Below, piece by piece: positions 7,828 to 16,922 of a DNA stretch of 39,653 nt (position 1 is the stretch's first letter; the number at the start of each line of letters is the position of its first letter). The notes beneath the pieces were generated by a model. The model ran no database searches and was not told the origin of the DNA. It worked only from the letters and a program-made list of their open reading frames with translations. The DNA is taken from the NCBI RefSeq assembly GCF_900539295.1, contig NZ_UQBH01000020.1, forward strand, positions 1-39,653. The letters run 5' to 3'. Position numbers and translations under genes: made by a program. This DNA comes from an uncultured Megasphaera sp. Lineage in GTDB: Bacteria; Bacillota; Negativicutes; Veillonellales; Megasphaeraceae.

Positions 7828-9282
7828 ATGCATGATAATGAAATTATTGAAGGGATTATTGCGGAATTCAAAGGCTTAGCCAAACATCCGCGCCCGTCTC
7901 ATCATGAAAAAGCTGTCAGCGATTACATCGTAAGCCGCCTCCGTGAATTGGGCGTTACCGACGTCATTCAAGATGACGTTTACAATATCGTCGCCAATGT
8001 TCCGGCCAGCAAGGGCTGTGAATCCTGGCCGATTACGGTCCTTCAGGGCCATATGGATATGGTCTGCGTCGCTAAACCTGGCGTTGACTTCGACCCATTG
8101 ACGAGTGAAATAAAATTGGTCCGCGAAGGCAATATTCTCCGTGCTGACGGCACCAGCCTCGGCGCCGATGACGGGATTGCCGTAGCCTTGTCGCTGTATC
8201 TCATTCAGCAGGATATTCAGCACGGACCGCTGCGCCTGATCTTTACGATCGATGAAGAAACGGGCATGACCGGTGCCATGAATTTAGATCCGAAACACGT
8301 TCAGGATGTAAAGTACATCATCAACTGTGACTCCGAAGATATCGGTATGCTCGGTGTAGGTTCGGCCGGCAGCGTCCATACGCACTTCAACCGTCCCATC
8401 CATTGGCAGACTCCGTCTGGTAAACTGGCGTTTACTATTGAAGCCAAAGACTTTGTCGGCGGCCATTCGGGCGAAACGATAAACCGCGGCAAAAGTAATG
8501 CCATCAAAGCCTTAAGCTTAGCCCTGCGCCGCATTGCACAGGCCGGTGTAGCTTATACCCTGGTTTCTATTGACGGCGGCGTTGCGGCTAATGCCATTCC
8601 ATCCCAGGCTTCGGCTGTCATTGTGACGGCTGACGAAAAGGCTGAATCGGCCATTAAGAAGGCTGTTCAGGAAGAACAGGCCCAGATTGCTGAAGTTTAC
8701 GGGACGGTGGAAACGAAGGCACAGCTCGTCGTAACTGCCGCCGATGTACCGGCTAAGGCCTTCTCCGAAGACGACACTAAAGCCGTTGTAAACCTGCTCA
8801 ACATCCTCCACTGCGGCGTCTTTGCCATGAATCAGATGCTTCCGAAACTGCCGGACTTGTCGGCCAATATCGGGACGATTCGCACCGAAGACGATGTCGT
8901 CGCCATTCAGTACTTCCCGCGGGCCTCGTCTGACGGCCGTTTACGTGAATTTGCCCTGACGCTGCCCGTTTTTGCAGAGCTTACGGGCTGCACTATTGAC
9001 CTGGCTACGCCGGAACCGGCTTGGGCTGAAAATCCTAAGAGCAAACTGGTTCCCTTGTTTGCTGACGTATACCGAGAAGAAGCCGGCCGAGATCCCCGCA
9101 TTGAAGCCATGCACGGCGGACTCGAAACGGGCTATCTCTTCTCCATGAACCAGAAACTCGACATCATTTCTGTCGGGCCGACGACGCATGACATTCACAG
9201 TGCCGATGAATCGGTCGAACTCGATACGGTAGCTCTCTTGACCCGCATTGTGGCCAAGGCTCTGGGAAAACTTGACAAGTAA
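7828..9282 (+). CDS. pepD: Aminoacyl-histidine dipeptidase (M20)
   Basis: A 484-residue cytosolic zinc peptidase of the M20C (PepD, carnosinase-like) group, cleaving Xaa-His and other dipeptides. Metal and catalytic motifs are in place: GHMDMV at 74-79, the bridging Asp in SLGADDGIAV about 110-119, and the Glu pair in DEETGMTGA at 141-149. The lid/dimerisation domain follows with GGHSGE near residue 211, and a late His lies in the C-terminal part (GPTTHDIHS). The length equals the family norm. It is monocistronic, convergent with the MocR gene and divergent from the OPT peptide transporter, fitting a role in peptide nutrition. Confidence 0.95.
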   Translation: MHDNEIIEGIIAEFKGLAKHPRPSHHEKAVSDYIVSRLRELGVTDVIQDDVYNIVANVPASKGCESWPITVLQGHMDMVCVAKPGVDFDPLTSEIKLVREGNILRADGTSLGADDGIAVALSLYLIQQDIQHGPLRLIFTIDEETGMTGAMNLDPKHVQDVKYIINCDSEDIGMLGVGSAGSVHTHFNRPIHWQTPSGKLAFTIEAKDFVGGHSGETINRGKSNAIKALSLALRRIAQAGVAYTLVSIDGGVAANAIPSQASAVIVTADEKAESAIKKAVQEEQAQIAEVYGTVETKAQLVVTAADVPAKAFSEDDTKAVVNLLNILHCGVFAMNQMLPKLPDLSANIGTIRTEDDVVAIQYFPRASSDGRLREFALTLPVFAELTGCTIDLATPEPAWAENPKSKLVPLFADVYREEAGRDPRIEAMHGGLETGYLFSMNQKLDIISVGPTTHDIHSADESVELDTVALLTRIVAKALGKLDK

Positions 9283-9309
9283 TCGACTGATGTAAACTTA
9301 AATTAAACG

Positions 9310-9350
9310 TACCCGCCTTACGGGAGTGTCCTGTAAGACGGGTATTTTTA
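9310..9350. terminator. Terminator between pepD and the MocR gene
   Basis: The stem 9310-9321 with 9333-9344 (one mismatch, 11-nt loop) is followed by T. It overlaps the stop of the convergent regulator gene and may act both ways. Confidence 0.75.
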
Positions 9351-10748
9351 TACTTGTATGAGGTCGTGCAGGGTATCTCCCAAGGCTTCCAAATTGACGG
9401 GCAGGCGATGGAGGGGAATGGCGCCGTAGCCGATGAGAATTTGGTTCTGCGGGCTGTCGTCAGGATCGGCCCAGTACGGTCTCAGCGAGTAAACGCCGAC
9501 TTCATTTTGTCGGAAGCGGCTGAGAATGTCCGTTTCTGCGCAGTCCGTATGGAGCTCTAGGACGAAGTGCATTCCGCCGCCTCCTCCGTGGATGCGGACT
9601 CCTTGGGGAAAGTTTTCTTCTAAGTAGCTGCGGATCAAAGCGTGTTTTTTACGGAAGTCATTTCGCAGGGCGTTTACTTGCTTTTCATACTCGCCGCTCT
9701 CCATGAAGTCGGTCATGGCCAGCTGAAGGAGAGATGGCACGGGAGAACTGTAGAAGGGATAGTCCGCGGCAAAATCGATAGACAGGGCCGGCGGCAGGAC
9801 GACATAGGCCAAGCGGATGTCCGGAGCCATCGTTTTGGAGAAGGTTCCCAAATAAAAAGTGCGGCCATAGGTATCGATGGATTGGAGGGACGGAATGGGC
9901 TGCTCTTCATAACGAAGTTCACTGTCATAGTCGTCTTCAATGATGTAATGGCCGCCCTTTTCGGCCAGCTGCAGCAGTTCTAAACGATGTTTGATGGGCA
10001 TGATCTGTCCTAAGGGAAACTGGTGGGACGGTGTGATACTGATTAAAGACGGCGGGAGGTCTTGCAAGGACGAAAGGTGGATTCCCTCGGGACCGACCGG
10101 GGCGTAGTGCAGGCGATAGCCTTGGTGAGAAAAAACGTCGCGCGTGCCGCGATAGCCGGGGTTTTCGATGGCAAATTCGTATTTTTCCGGAGGCATGAGG
10201 TGTGTGATCAGGCTTAAGGAATGGTGATGGCCGCTGGTTATGATGACCTGTTCCGGGCGGCAGTGGACGCCGCGGAAGCGTTTCAGATACCGGCAAAGCC
10301 ATTGCCGAAGAATAAACAGACCTTCCGGCGGCTCATAGAGCAGGATGTTCCGATTTTCAAGATCGGCCAGGGCATTGTTTAAGGAATGGCGAAAGGCTCG
10401 ATTTCGATAGACGTTGCGGTCGATACCGCCGTAGCGGAAGTCATAATGGGGCGGGCGTTCTTTTGCAGGCGGTGTGAACGGCTCCGCCGCTTTCGATTCA
10501 TACGACTGAGGCGGCAGGGCTTCGACGTAGAATCCAGAGCCGCGCGTGCCGTAGATGTAGCCTTCTAATTCCAGTTGACGATAGGCCGTAATGACCGTAT
10601 TGCGGGAAATTTCGTACTCTTGGGCCAGCTTGCGAGTTGCCGTAAGTGCACTGCCGGCGGTCAGTTCACCCGATAAGATTTGCTGTTTCAGGCCTTCGTA
10701 AAGTTGATTGTATAGGGGCTTAGAACTCTTTTTATCGATGAGCAGCAT
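9348..10748 (-). CDS. MocR/PdxR-type regulator (GntR-aminotransferase fusion)
   Basis: A 466-residue protein. An N-terminal GntR winged helix (about 10-72, with LTATRKLAQEYEISRNTVIT and GTRGSGFYV) is joined to a fold type I aminotransferase-like domain. That domain keeps IIEDDYDSELRYEE and the PLP-lysine context GTFSKTMAPDIRLAY, so PLP is probably the effector. The ATG at 10748 is chosen because AAGGAGG lies 9 nt before it; the longer start would swallow that site. It is divergent from a PNPOx-fold gene with direct repeats between them, the usual MocR arrangement. The target pathway (vitamin B6, GABA or taurine) cannot be read from the sequence; the neighbour hints at B6 or flavin. Confidence 0.9.
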   Translation of the reverse strand: MLLIDKKSSKPLYNQLYEGLKQQILSGELTAGSALTATRKLAQEYEISRNTVITAYRQLELEGYIYGTRGSGFYVEALPPQSYESKAAEPFTPPAKERPPHYDFRYGGIDRNVYRNRAFRHSLNNALADLENRNILLYEPPEGLFILRQWLCRYLKRFRGVHCRPEQVIITSGHHHSLSLITHLMPPEKYEFAIENPGYRGTRDVFSHQGYRLHYAPVGPEGIHLSSLQDLPPSLISITPSHQFPLGQIMPIKHRLELLQLAEKGGHYIIEDDYDSELRYEEQPIPSLQSIDTYGRTFYLGTFSKTMAPDIRLAYVVLPPALSIDFAADYPFYSSPVPSLLQLAMTDFMESGEYEKQVNALRNDFRKKHALIRSYLEENFPQGVRIHGGGGGMHFVLELHTDCAETDILSRFRQNEVGVYSLRPYWADPDDSPQNQILIGYGAIPLHRLPVNLEALGDTLHDLIQV

Positions 10749-10768
10749 CGGGGGCCTCCTTCTCATGA

Positions 10769-10853
10769 AATTGGATCTATAAAATAGACGCGAATTGAAT
10801 CTTTTTAAGGATCTCTTTTTCTGTTAGTATACAGACATGCAAGAGAGCTTGCA
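10769..10853. promoter_or_regulatory. Candidate MocR operator in the divergent spacer
   Basis: AATTGGATCT (10769-10778) and AATTGAATCT (10793-10802) are direct repeats 24 bp apart. A weaker TTAAGGATCT copy (10805-10814) lies 12 bp further on. MocR proteins are known to bind spaced direct repeats. A separate palindrome, TGCAAG AGAG CTTGCA (10838-10853), lies in the leader of the rightward gene. TAGTAT at 10825-10830 is a possible -10. Confidence 0.5.
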
Positions 10854-10886
10854 AGATATGGTGTAAATGAAAAGGAGAATAGGACT

Positions 10887-11261
10887 ATGTTTATAGAAAA
10901 ATTTTATGATTGCTTAAAACACGATGGGATTGTAGCCGTAGCTACGGCATCGAAAGATGGCAAGGCTCATGTTGTGAATACGTGGAATAAATACATCATC
11001 GTTACAGACGATGAAAAGCTGCTCATTCCCTGCTACGGTTTCCGTAAGACCGAGCGGAACATCGGTGAAAATCCTTACGTTGAAATTACTCTGGGAAGCC
11101 CGAAAATCATGGGCTACAAGAGTATGGGGACGGGGTTCCTCCTCATTGGGACGGCTGAATTCCTGTCGTCAGGGCCGCTCTTTGAAGAAATGCACGACAA
11201 GTGCGATTTTGCCAATCGCGTCATGGTCTTTACGCCGGAAAAATGCACTCAGATGATCTGA
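10887..11261 (+). CDS. PNPOx-like split-barrel flavoprotein
   Basis: A 124-residue protein with the pyridoxamine 5'-phosphate oxidase-like FMN-binding split-barrel pattern (GIVAVATASKDGKAHVVNTW, then NPYVEITLGS). It resembles the small FMN-binding proteins of anaerobes, such as the Desulfovibrio flavin protein, more than PdxH itself. It probably binds FMN or F420 as a dimer in the cytosol; the reaction is unknown. It is divergent from the MocR regulator and likely its target, which would link it to vitamin B6 or flavin status. AAAGGAG precedes the ATG. Confidence 0.8.
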   Translation: MFIEKFYDCLKHDGIVAVATASKDGKAHVVNTWNKYIIVTDDEKLLIPCYGFRKTERNIGENPYVEITLGSPKIMGYKSMGTGFLLIGTAEFLSSGPLFEEMHDKCDFANRVMVFTPEKCTQMI

Positions 11262-11350
11262 TGTAAAGACGTTTACACGACGTTTATTCTTCAATGGAGT
11301 GCGTTTTTATGAAAGCTTCCGATTATCAATGTGATTTTACCCATAAGAAA

Positions 11351-11400
11351 GCCCTCAAAAGCGGCCAATGCATGGCTGCCATTGAGGGCTTGTTGTTTTT
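11351..11400 (+). terminator. Terminator after the PNPOx-like gene
   Basis: GCCCTCAA (11351-11358) pairs with TTGAGGGC (11382-11389), with further inner pairing, and is followed by a T-rich tail. Confidence 0.75.
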
Positions 11401-11424
11401 GCAACGGTTTTCTGGAAAGTGATT

Positions 11425-11433
11425 TGGTATAAT
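11425..11433 (+). promoter_or_regulatory. Extended -10 promoter of the ferredoxin gene
   Basis: TGG-TATAAT, the same extended -10 word as before pepD and the NCS2 permease gene. The leader is about 25 nt. Confidence 0.6.
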
Positions 11434-11462
11434 AGGATTAACTATAATAAGGGGGGATGAAC

Positions 11463-11696
11463 ATGAGTAAAACCCATATTGATGAATTGGTGTCTCCCGA
11501 TTATTTTAATCGGAAAGAGTGTGAAGGATGCGGCTGCTGCATCAGCATCTGTCCGTACGACGCCTTATCCATGGAAACCTGTGCCGACGGGGTTGAACGA
11601 CCTCGTGTTGACATGACCAAGTGCCTTCGCTGCAATCGCTGCGTCGATGCCTGTGAAATCTACAAGTGCTACGGGCCGATTTCAAAAGCTATTTGA
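11463..11696 (+). CDS. 2[4Fe-4S] ferredoxin
   Basis: A 77-residue electron carrier with two complete CxxCxxCxxxC cluster motifs: CEGCGCCISICP in the first half and CLRCNRCVDACE in the second. The final cysteine of the second motif is followed by Glu, not Pro. A roughly 20-residue N-terminal extension precedes the first motif. ATG at 11463 is chosen over 11457 because the G-run ribosome site directly abuts the earlier codon. It is probably a cytoplasmic low-potential ferredoxin. It is monocistronic, with only 7 nt to the convergent gene at 11704 and no visible terminator, so read-through antisense RNA is possible. Confidence 0.88.
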   Translation: MSKTHIDELVSPDYFNRKECEGCGCCISICPYDALSMETCADGVERPRVDMTKCLRCNRCVDACEIYKCYGPISKAI

Positions 11697-11703
11697 CCGG
11701 ACT

Positions 11704-12324
11704 TTAAGAACGGCCGAATAAATACTTCGTGTCGTAACTGAGGTCCATATACTGGGCGATTGTCTCGTCGTCGAATCCGTATTCTTCTGATTTACGAGTC
11801 AACTTGCCCCACTTCATCTGCATCTTTTTCTTGGGCGGCAGGGGTTCTTCGTATTCGATGCGAAGTTCCTGCGCTTCCTGGGAGCGGTCCTCTACTTTTA
11901 CGAACAATCCTTTGTCAAAAGTCAGTTCGTAGATTTTGCGGAAGGCATGGGGGAGCTGGAAGCCGAAGGGGACGAAGTATTTGTCGATGAAGCCGTTGGC
12001 AATCAGGATGGAACCGCTGTAGTCAATGACGTGTTCGAGGTCATACTTCAGGTCGCCGGCCGGTGAATGGAAGGCTTCCGGTACGACGCCGTCGATGGCC
12101 GGAGGTTCCATGCCGTTGTTATTGGTCAACAGCTTGTGAAGGGTCAGCATCTTTTCATCGTTAAATCCGAAAACGGCTGTATATCCGCGCAGGCACGCTT
12201 CGTTGTACATGATGGGATGGAGTCCGAAATCTTCGATATTAAAGAATTCATCGACCTTTTCGATGGCGACAATGCTGAGTTTAAACGTGGCAAAATCGAA
12301 GCCGTCAAAAAATTGAGCGCGCAT
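11704..12324 (-). CDS. Conserved hypothetical protein, xpt operon
   Basis: A 206-residue soluble protein I do not recognise. There is no signal peptide or membrane segment. The C-terminal third is highly charged (EYEEPLPPKKKMQMKWGKLT). Aromatic and acidic residues are frequent; there is no obvious nucleotide-binding or metal motif. It has a good AAGGAGA ribosome site and begins 11 nt after xpt, so the two are co-transcribed. A role in purine metabolism or its regulation is a guess from position only. Confidence 0.75.
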   Translation of the reverse strand: MRAQFFDGFDFATFKLSIVAIEKVDEFFNIEDFGLHPIMYNEACLRGYTAVFGFNDEKMLTLHKLLTNNNGMEPPAIDGVVPEAFHSPAGDLKYDLEHVIDYSGSILIANGFIDKYFVPFGFQLPHAFRKIYELTFDKGLFVKVEDRSQEAQELRIEYEEPLPPKKKMQMKWGKLTRKSEEYGFDDETIAQYMDLSYDTKYLFGRS

Positions 12325-12335
12325 GATAAGTCTCC

Positions 12336-12911
12336 TTATTCGACAAAGATGGGCTTGTTGTTTTCAAAGCGGGCGATTCTGGCTAAGGATTCTACACGGA
12401 AACCGGCTTTTTCAAGGGTTCCCCGTCCCGATTGGAAGGTCTTTTCGACGACGATGCCAATGCCTTTTACGCTGCAGCCGGCTTGGGCGGCAATCTTCGT
12501 AAGGCCGACGGCGGCGGCTCCGCTGGCCAGGAAATCGTCGATGATGAGGACCGATTCGCCGGCATGGAGATAGTCTTTGCAAATCGTTGCCGTGTATTCT
12601 TCTTCCTTGGTATAAGAATATATCTTAGCCGAGTACTGTTCACCCTTGGTGAGCAGTGATTTTTTTTTGCGGGCAAAGACGACAGGGCAATTGTTCATGG
12701 CAAGGGATGCCGCATAAGCCACGGCAATGCCTGAAGATTCAATGGTGATGATGCGGTCGATGTGAACATCCTTGAAACGGCGGGCAAATTCCTGGCCGAC
12801 ATGATTGATAAGAGCTGTGTCGATTTGCTGATTCAAAAAGCTGTCGATCTTTAAGATACGATTGTCAATAACCAGACCGTCTTGTAAAATTCGCTGTTTC
12901 AATTCTTCCAT
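12336..12911 (-). CDS. xpt: Xanthine phosphoribosyltransferase
   Basis: A 191-residue type I phosphoribosyltransferase converting xanthine and PRPP to XMP in purine salvage. The PRPP-binding loop VLIIDDFLASGAA is at 121-133, and the N-terminal LKQRILQDGLVIDN and IESSGIAVAYAAS are typical of Xpt. The length matches the family. It is first in a two-gene operon transcribed away from purL. In Bacilli xpt often has a guanine riboswitch; the leader here is too short and lacks the conserved core. A TTGACT-17-TAGACT promoter is present. Confidence 0.95.
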   Translation of the reverse strand: MEELKQRILQDGLVIDNRILKIDSFLNQQIDTALINHVGQEFARRFKDVHIDRIITIESSGIAVAYAASLAMNNCPVVFARKKKSLLTKGEQYSAKIYSYTKEEEYTATICKDYLHAGESVLIIDDFLASGAAAVGLTKIAAQAGCSVKGIGIVVEKTFQSGRGTLEKAGFRVESLARIARFENNKPIFVE

Positions 12912-12955
12912 TACTTCCGAGTCCTCCCTGGTGATGAGAAATGGTCAACCTTGTC

Positions 12956-12999
12956 TACTATAATAGTACTAGTCTAATACGATTTCATAGGCAAGTCAA
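12956..12999 (-). promoter_or_regulatory. xpt promoter
   Basis: On the minus strand TTGACT (12994-12999), 17 nt, TAGACT (12971-12976). A TACTA-3-TAGTA inverted repeat (12956-12968) lies at the likely start site and may be an operator. Confidence 0.6.
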
Positions 13000-13011
13000 C
13001 CAAATTCTAAG

Positions 13012-13040
13012 TTTACTTATGGATTTAAAACGGGTATACT
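13012..13040 (+). promoter_or_regulatory. purL promoter
   Basis: TTTACT (13012-13017), 17 nt, TATACT (13035-13040). The -35 overlaps a GTTTAC word. Confidence 0.6.
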
Positions 13041-13085
13041 AGGGATGTCTAATGATAAGTATCTATCTTTGAGGGAGGTTATGAC

Positions 13086-16000
13086 ATGCAGTCTATCCGA
13101 CGTTTGTATGTTGCCAAGAAAGGTATTTTTGCTGATGAGGCAAAGCGATTACTCACTGATTTACAGGAAAACCTGTTGATAAAAGGGTTAACTGATATTC
13201 ACATTTTCCACCGCTACGACGTATCCGGTCTCGATGATGCGGCTTTCGAAGCGGCTAAAAATATGATTTTCTCGGAACCGCCTGTCGATGCCGTTTATGA
13301 TACACTGCCAACGAAGGAAGGCGATACGGTCCTGGCCGTCGAATACCTTCCCGGCCAATACGACCAGCGTGCGGATTCGGCTGTTCAATGTCTGCAGATG
13401 CTGACCATGAAAAATGACAGCCTCGTTCGGACGGCACAGGTGATCGTCCTGTCCGGCAGCTTATCGGCCGAAGATATCGATGCGGTCAAGCACTACTGCA
13501 TCAACCCCGTCGAAGCTCGTGAAGCTTCGTTGGAACCGGCTGAATCGTTAGAATTGGCTTGGGAAAAACCGGCTGACGTCCCTACTGTCGAAGGCTTTAT
13601 CTCCATGGACGATGTGGCCTTGACCGACCTTTCGGCGCAGATGGGCCTGGCCATGAGCTTCGACGATTTGAAGTTCGTCCAGACGTACTTCCGCGACGAA
13701 GAAAAACGGAATCCGACGATTACCGAAATCCGAGTCATCGATACCTACTGGTCGGACCACTGCCGTCACACGACGTTCATGACCGAACTCACTGATGTTT
13801 CATTTGAAAAAGGAACCTTTACGGCTCCTATACAGCGGGCTTATGAATCCTATAAGACGACGCGGGAAAACCTGAACCGCCAGAAACCTCAAACCCTCAT
13901 GGATATGGCAACCATCGCCGTCAAAGAACTGAAAGCGGCCGGTAAACTCGATAACCTCGATGAATCGGAAGAAATCAATGCCTGCACGATCATCATTCCC
14001 GTCGACGTCGATGGCGTCGAAGAAGAATGGCTCCTCTTATTTAAAAACGAAACCCATAACCACCCGACTGAAATCGAACCGTTCGGCGGTGCTGCGACCT
14101 GCTTGGGCGGTTGTATTCGCGACCCCTTGAGCGGCCGCTCCTATGTCTATCAGGCCATGCGCGTAACCGGCGCCGGTGATCCCCGCCAGTCCGTGCAGGA
14201 TACGCTGGTCGGCAAACTGCCGCAGCGCAAATTGACGACAGGCGCTGCCAAGGGCTACAGCTCCTACGGCAACCAGATCGGCCTGGCAACGGGTGAAGTC
14301 AAAGAATACTACAATCCGGGCTTCGTCGCTAAACGAATGGAAATCGGCGCTGTCCTCGGTGCGGCACCTCGTAAGAACGTCGTCCGTGAAGAACCCCTTC
14401 CCGGCGATATCATCATCCTCCTCGGCGGCAAGACCGGCCGTGACGGCTGCGGCGGTGCTACGGGCTCTTCGAAGAAGCACACCGTTGAATCCTTGGAAAC
14501 GTGCGGTGCTGAAGTTCAGAAAGGGAACGCCCTGACCGAACGGAAAATCCAGCGCATGTTCCGCCGCCAGGAAGTAACGACGCTTATCAAACGCTGCAAT
14601 GACTTTGGTGCCGGCGGCGTTTCCGTCGCTATCGGCGAATTGACTGACGGCCTCGACATCAACCTCGATAAAGTCCCTAAGAAATACGAAGGCCTCGACG
14701 GAACGGAATTGGCTATTTCTGAATCTCAGGAACGAATGGCCGTTGTCGTGGCCCCGGAAAATGTCGATAAATTTATGAAATATGCTGCCGAAGAAAATCT
14801 GGAAGCGACGATTGTCGCCGTGGCTACCGATACCAAGCGGCTGGTCATGCATTGGCGCAATCAGAACGTCGTCAATATCACCCGCGCCTTCCTCGATACT
14901 AACGGCGTTACTCAGCGCCGTAAAGCACTGGTCACGGCACCGGAAGACAAGGATTTCTTCAAGGCCCCGGCTGTAAAAGACGTCGCTAAGACCTGGCTCG
15001 ACACGATGGGAACTTTGAATATCGCTTCGGAACAAGGCCTGGCCGAACGTTTTGACAGCACTATCGGCGCTCGTACGGTCCTCATGCCTTTCGGCGGCAA
15101 ATATCAAAAGACGCCGGTTGAAGGTATGGTTGCCAAGATTCCTGTGGAAAAAGGAAACACGACGACGGCCAGCATCTTTACCCACGGCTACGATCCGGAC
15201 CTTGCCATTTGGAGCCCCTTCCACGGCGCTCTCTATGCCGTCATCCAGTCCATTGCCAAGCTCGTTGCCCTCGGCGGCGACCGCAAGAAAGTGTACCTCA
15301 CGATGCAAGAATTCTTCCAGAGCCTGGGACAGAATGAAACGGCCTGGGGCCAGCCGGTCAGCGCCCTTCTCGGTGCTTTTGTCGCTCAGCAGGTCATGGA
15401 AGTTGCCGCCATCGGCGGTAAGGATAGCATGAGCGGTACCTTTGAACACCTGACAGTTCCGCCGACTCTGGTTTCTTTCGCCATTGCTCCGGAACATACC
15501 GATCATATCGTATCGCCGGAATTTAAGGCTGCCGACGATGCCGTCCTCCTCTTCGATTTGCCGCGTAACGGCGAAGGGATGCCGGACTTTGATACCTTTA
15601 AACAGCATTGTGATTTCCTCCATCAAGCCGTCGTCGACGGTAAGGTCAAAGCCATGCATGCCGTCGGTCAGGGCGGTATTGCAGCTGCTGTCGCTCAGAT
15701 GGCCTTTGGCAATCGAATCGGCTTTGCCGTAGACTCGGCCTTTGATGTGCAGGAACTGTTTAACCTTCGCTACGGCGCACTCTTGGTTGAAACCGACAGT
15801 GCGACGGCTGCTGAATGGAGTAAACGCGCTCAGGTCAGCTTGGTCGGCAAGACGACTGATGCGGACAACATGGTTGTCGATGGCGTAACGATTGCCTTAA
15901 GTGATCTTCAAAAGGCTTGGGAACAACCGCTGAATCAGATTTTCCCGATCAAAGATAAGGATGGACAAGGTGACGCTGAACTGCCCTTGTTTACCACCTA

Positions 16001-16829
16001 TGGCCCTCGCCGCAGCGAGTCCTTTGGCGCACCGAAGGTATTCATCCCCGTCTGCCCGGGAACGAACTGCGAATACGATTCGGCTGCTGCTTTTGAACGG
16101 GCCGGTGCAACGACGGACGTCATGGTCCTGCGCAACAATACGCCTCAGGATTTGGCGGAATCCATTGATGAAATGGCTAAACGCATCGCCAAGGCGCAAA
16201 TCATCATGTTCCCCGGCGGCTTCAGTGCCGGCGACGAACCGGAAGGTTCGGGCAAATTCATTGCCACCTTGTTCCGCAACCCCGTCTTGTCCGAAGCTTT
16301 GGACAGCCTCTTGTATCAGCGTGACGGCTTAGCCCTCGGCATCTGCAATGGCTTCCAGGCCCTGATTAAACTCGGCCTCCTGCCCTATGGCAAGATTCAG
16401 CCCTTGAAGGCCGACAGCCCGACCTTGACCTATAACTCCATCGGCCGCCACCTGTCCCGCATGGTCGACACGAAAGTCGTTTCGGTCATGAGCCCCTGGT
16501 TCAGCAGCTGCAAGGCCGGTGACATCCATACCGTTGCTATTTCTCACGGTGAAGGCCGCTTTATTGCGACGCCGGAACAGATTCGTGAACTGGCCGCCAA
16601 AGGTCAGATTGCGACGCAGTACGTCGACTTGTCCGGCAAGGCTTCCTATGACAGCGAATACAATCCGAACCAGTCGGTCCTGGCTGTTGAAGGCATTACC
16701 AGCCCCGACGGCCGAGTCCTCGGCAAGATGGCACATACGGAACGGTTCAGCGCCGACGATATCTTTAAGAATATTGACGGCAATAAACTCCAGCCGATCT
16801 TCACGTCCGGTGTAAACTACTTTAAATAA
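13086..16829 (+). CDS. purL: Phosphoribosylformylglycinamidine synthase, single chain
   Basis: A 1247-residue enzyme of de novo purine synthesis converting FGAR, glutamine and ATP to FGAM. Domain order: PurS-like N-terminus (about 1-150), linker, two AIRS-like synthetase halves (about 200-980, with DTYWSDHCRHTTF and NETHNHPTEIEPFGGA), then a C-terminal class I glutaminase (about 985-1247, KVFIPVCPGTNCE). The glutaminase nucleophile is Cys1087 in GICNGFQ and the partner is His1154 in SHGEGRF. The layout matches the long clostridial/Bacteroides-type PurL, so separate purS and purQ are not needed. The ATG at 13086 follows GGGAGG by 7 nt; an overlapping ATG at 13081 is out of frame. It is monocistronic, with a strong terminator. 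Confidence 0.97.
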   Translation: MQSIRRLYVAKKGIFADEAKRLLTDLQENLLIKGLTDIHIFHRYDVSGLDDAAFEAAKNMIFSEPPVDAVYDTLPTKEGDTVLAVEYLPGQYDQRADSAVQCLQMLTMKNDSLVRTAQVIVLSGSLSAEDIDAVKHYCINPVEAREASLEPAESLELAWEKPADVPTVEGFISMDDVALTDLSAQMGLAMSFDDLKFVQTYFRDEEKRNPTITEIRVIDTYWSDHCRHTTFMTELTDVSFEKGTFTAPIQRAYESYKTTRENLNRQKPQTLMDMATIAVKELKAAGKLDNLDESEEINACTIIIPVDVDGVEEEWLLLFKNETHNHPTEIEPFGGAATCLGGCIRDPLSGRSYVYQAMRVTGAGDPRQSVQDTLVGKLPQRKLTTGAAKGYSSYGNQIGLATGEVKEYYNPGFVAKRMEIGAVLGAAPRKNVVREEPLPGDIIILLGGKTGRDGCGGATGSSKKHTVESLETCGAEVQKGNALTERKIQRMFRRQEVTTLIKRCNDFGAGGVSVAIGELTDGLDINLDKVPKKYEGLDGTELAISESQERMAVVVAPENVDKFMKYAAEENLEATIVAVATDTKRLVMHWRNQNVVNITRAFLDTNGVTQRRKALVTAPEDKDFFKAPAVKDVAKTWLDTMGTLNIASEQGLAERFDSTIGARTVLMPFGGKYQKTPVEGMVAKIPVEKGNTTTASIFTHGYDPDLAIWSPFHGALYAVIQSIAKLVALGGDRKKVYLTMQEFFQSLGQNETAWGQPVSALLGAFVAQQVMEVAAIGGKDSMSGTFEHLTVPPTLVSFAIAPEHTDHIVSPEFKAADDAVLLFDLPRNGEGMPDFDTFKQHCDFLHQAVVDGKVKAMHAVGQGGIAAAVAQMAFGNRIGFAVDSAFDVQELFNLRYGALLVETDSATAAEWSKRAQVSLVGKTTDADNMVVDGVTIALSDLQKAWEQPLNQIFPIKDKDGQGDAELPLFTTYGPRRSESFGAPKVFIPVCPGTNCEYDSAAAFERAGATTDVMVLRNNTPQDLAESIDEMAKRIAKAQIIMFPGGFSAGDEPEGSGKFIATLFRNPVLSEALDSLLYQRDGLALGICNGFQALIKLGLLPYGKIQPLKADSPTLTYNSIGRHLSRMVDTKVVSVMSPWFSSCKAGDIHTVAISHGEGRFIATPEQIRELAAKGQIATQYVDLSGKASYDSEYNPNQSVLAVEGITSPDGRVLGKMAHTERFSADDIFKNIDGNKLQPIFTSGVNYFK

Positions 16830-16842
16830 AACAAAGTAAATG

Positions 16843-16887
16843 AAGACAGTCTTTCCTGCTTTTTGCGGCAGAAAGACTGTCTTTTTT
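16843..16887 (+). terminator. purL terminator
   Basis: A perfect 13-bp stem (16843-16855 with 16871-16883), further paired inside, is followed by a T-run. Confidence 0.92.
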
Positions 16888-16888
16888 C

Positions 16889-16917
16889 TTGCATTCTTCA
16901 AGGGCCTGTGATATAAT
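16889..16917 (+). promoter_or_regulatory. Promoter of rpsF-ssb-rpsR
   Basis: TTGCAT (16889-16894), 17 nt, TATAAT (16912-16917), with an upstream TG making it an extended -10. Transcription should start near 16924, right at the first leader hairpin. Confidence 0.8.
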
Positions 16918-16922
16918 TAAAA

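Noticed and set aside
11310..11420. A 36-residue frame (MKASDYQ start) after the PNPOx-like gene
   Set aside because: It runs through a clear terminator stem and has no good ribosome site.
12912..13085. Guanine/purine riboswitch before xpt or purL
   Set aside because: The leaders are short and the conserved core of the purine aptamer is not visible on either strand.
14037..15659. A 540-codon open frame antisense to purL
   Set aside because: It lies wholly inside a well-conserved gene, has no ribosome site, and its composition is that of a reverse-frame shadow of biased codons.
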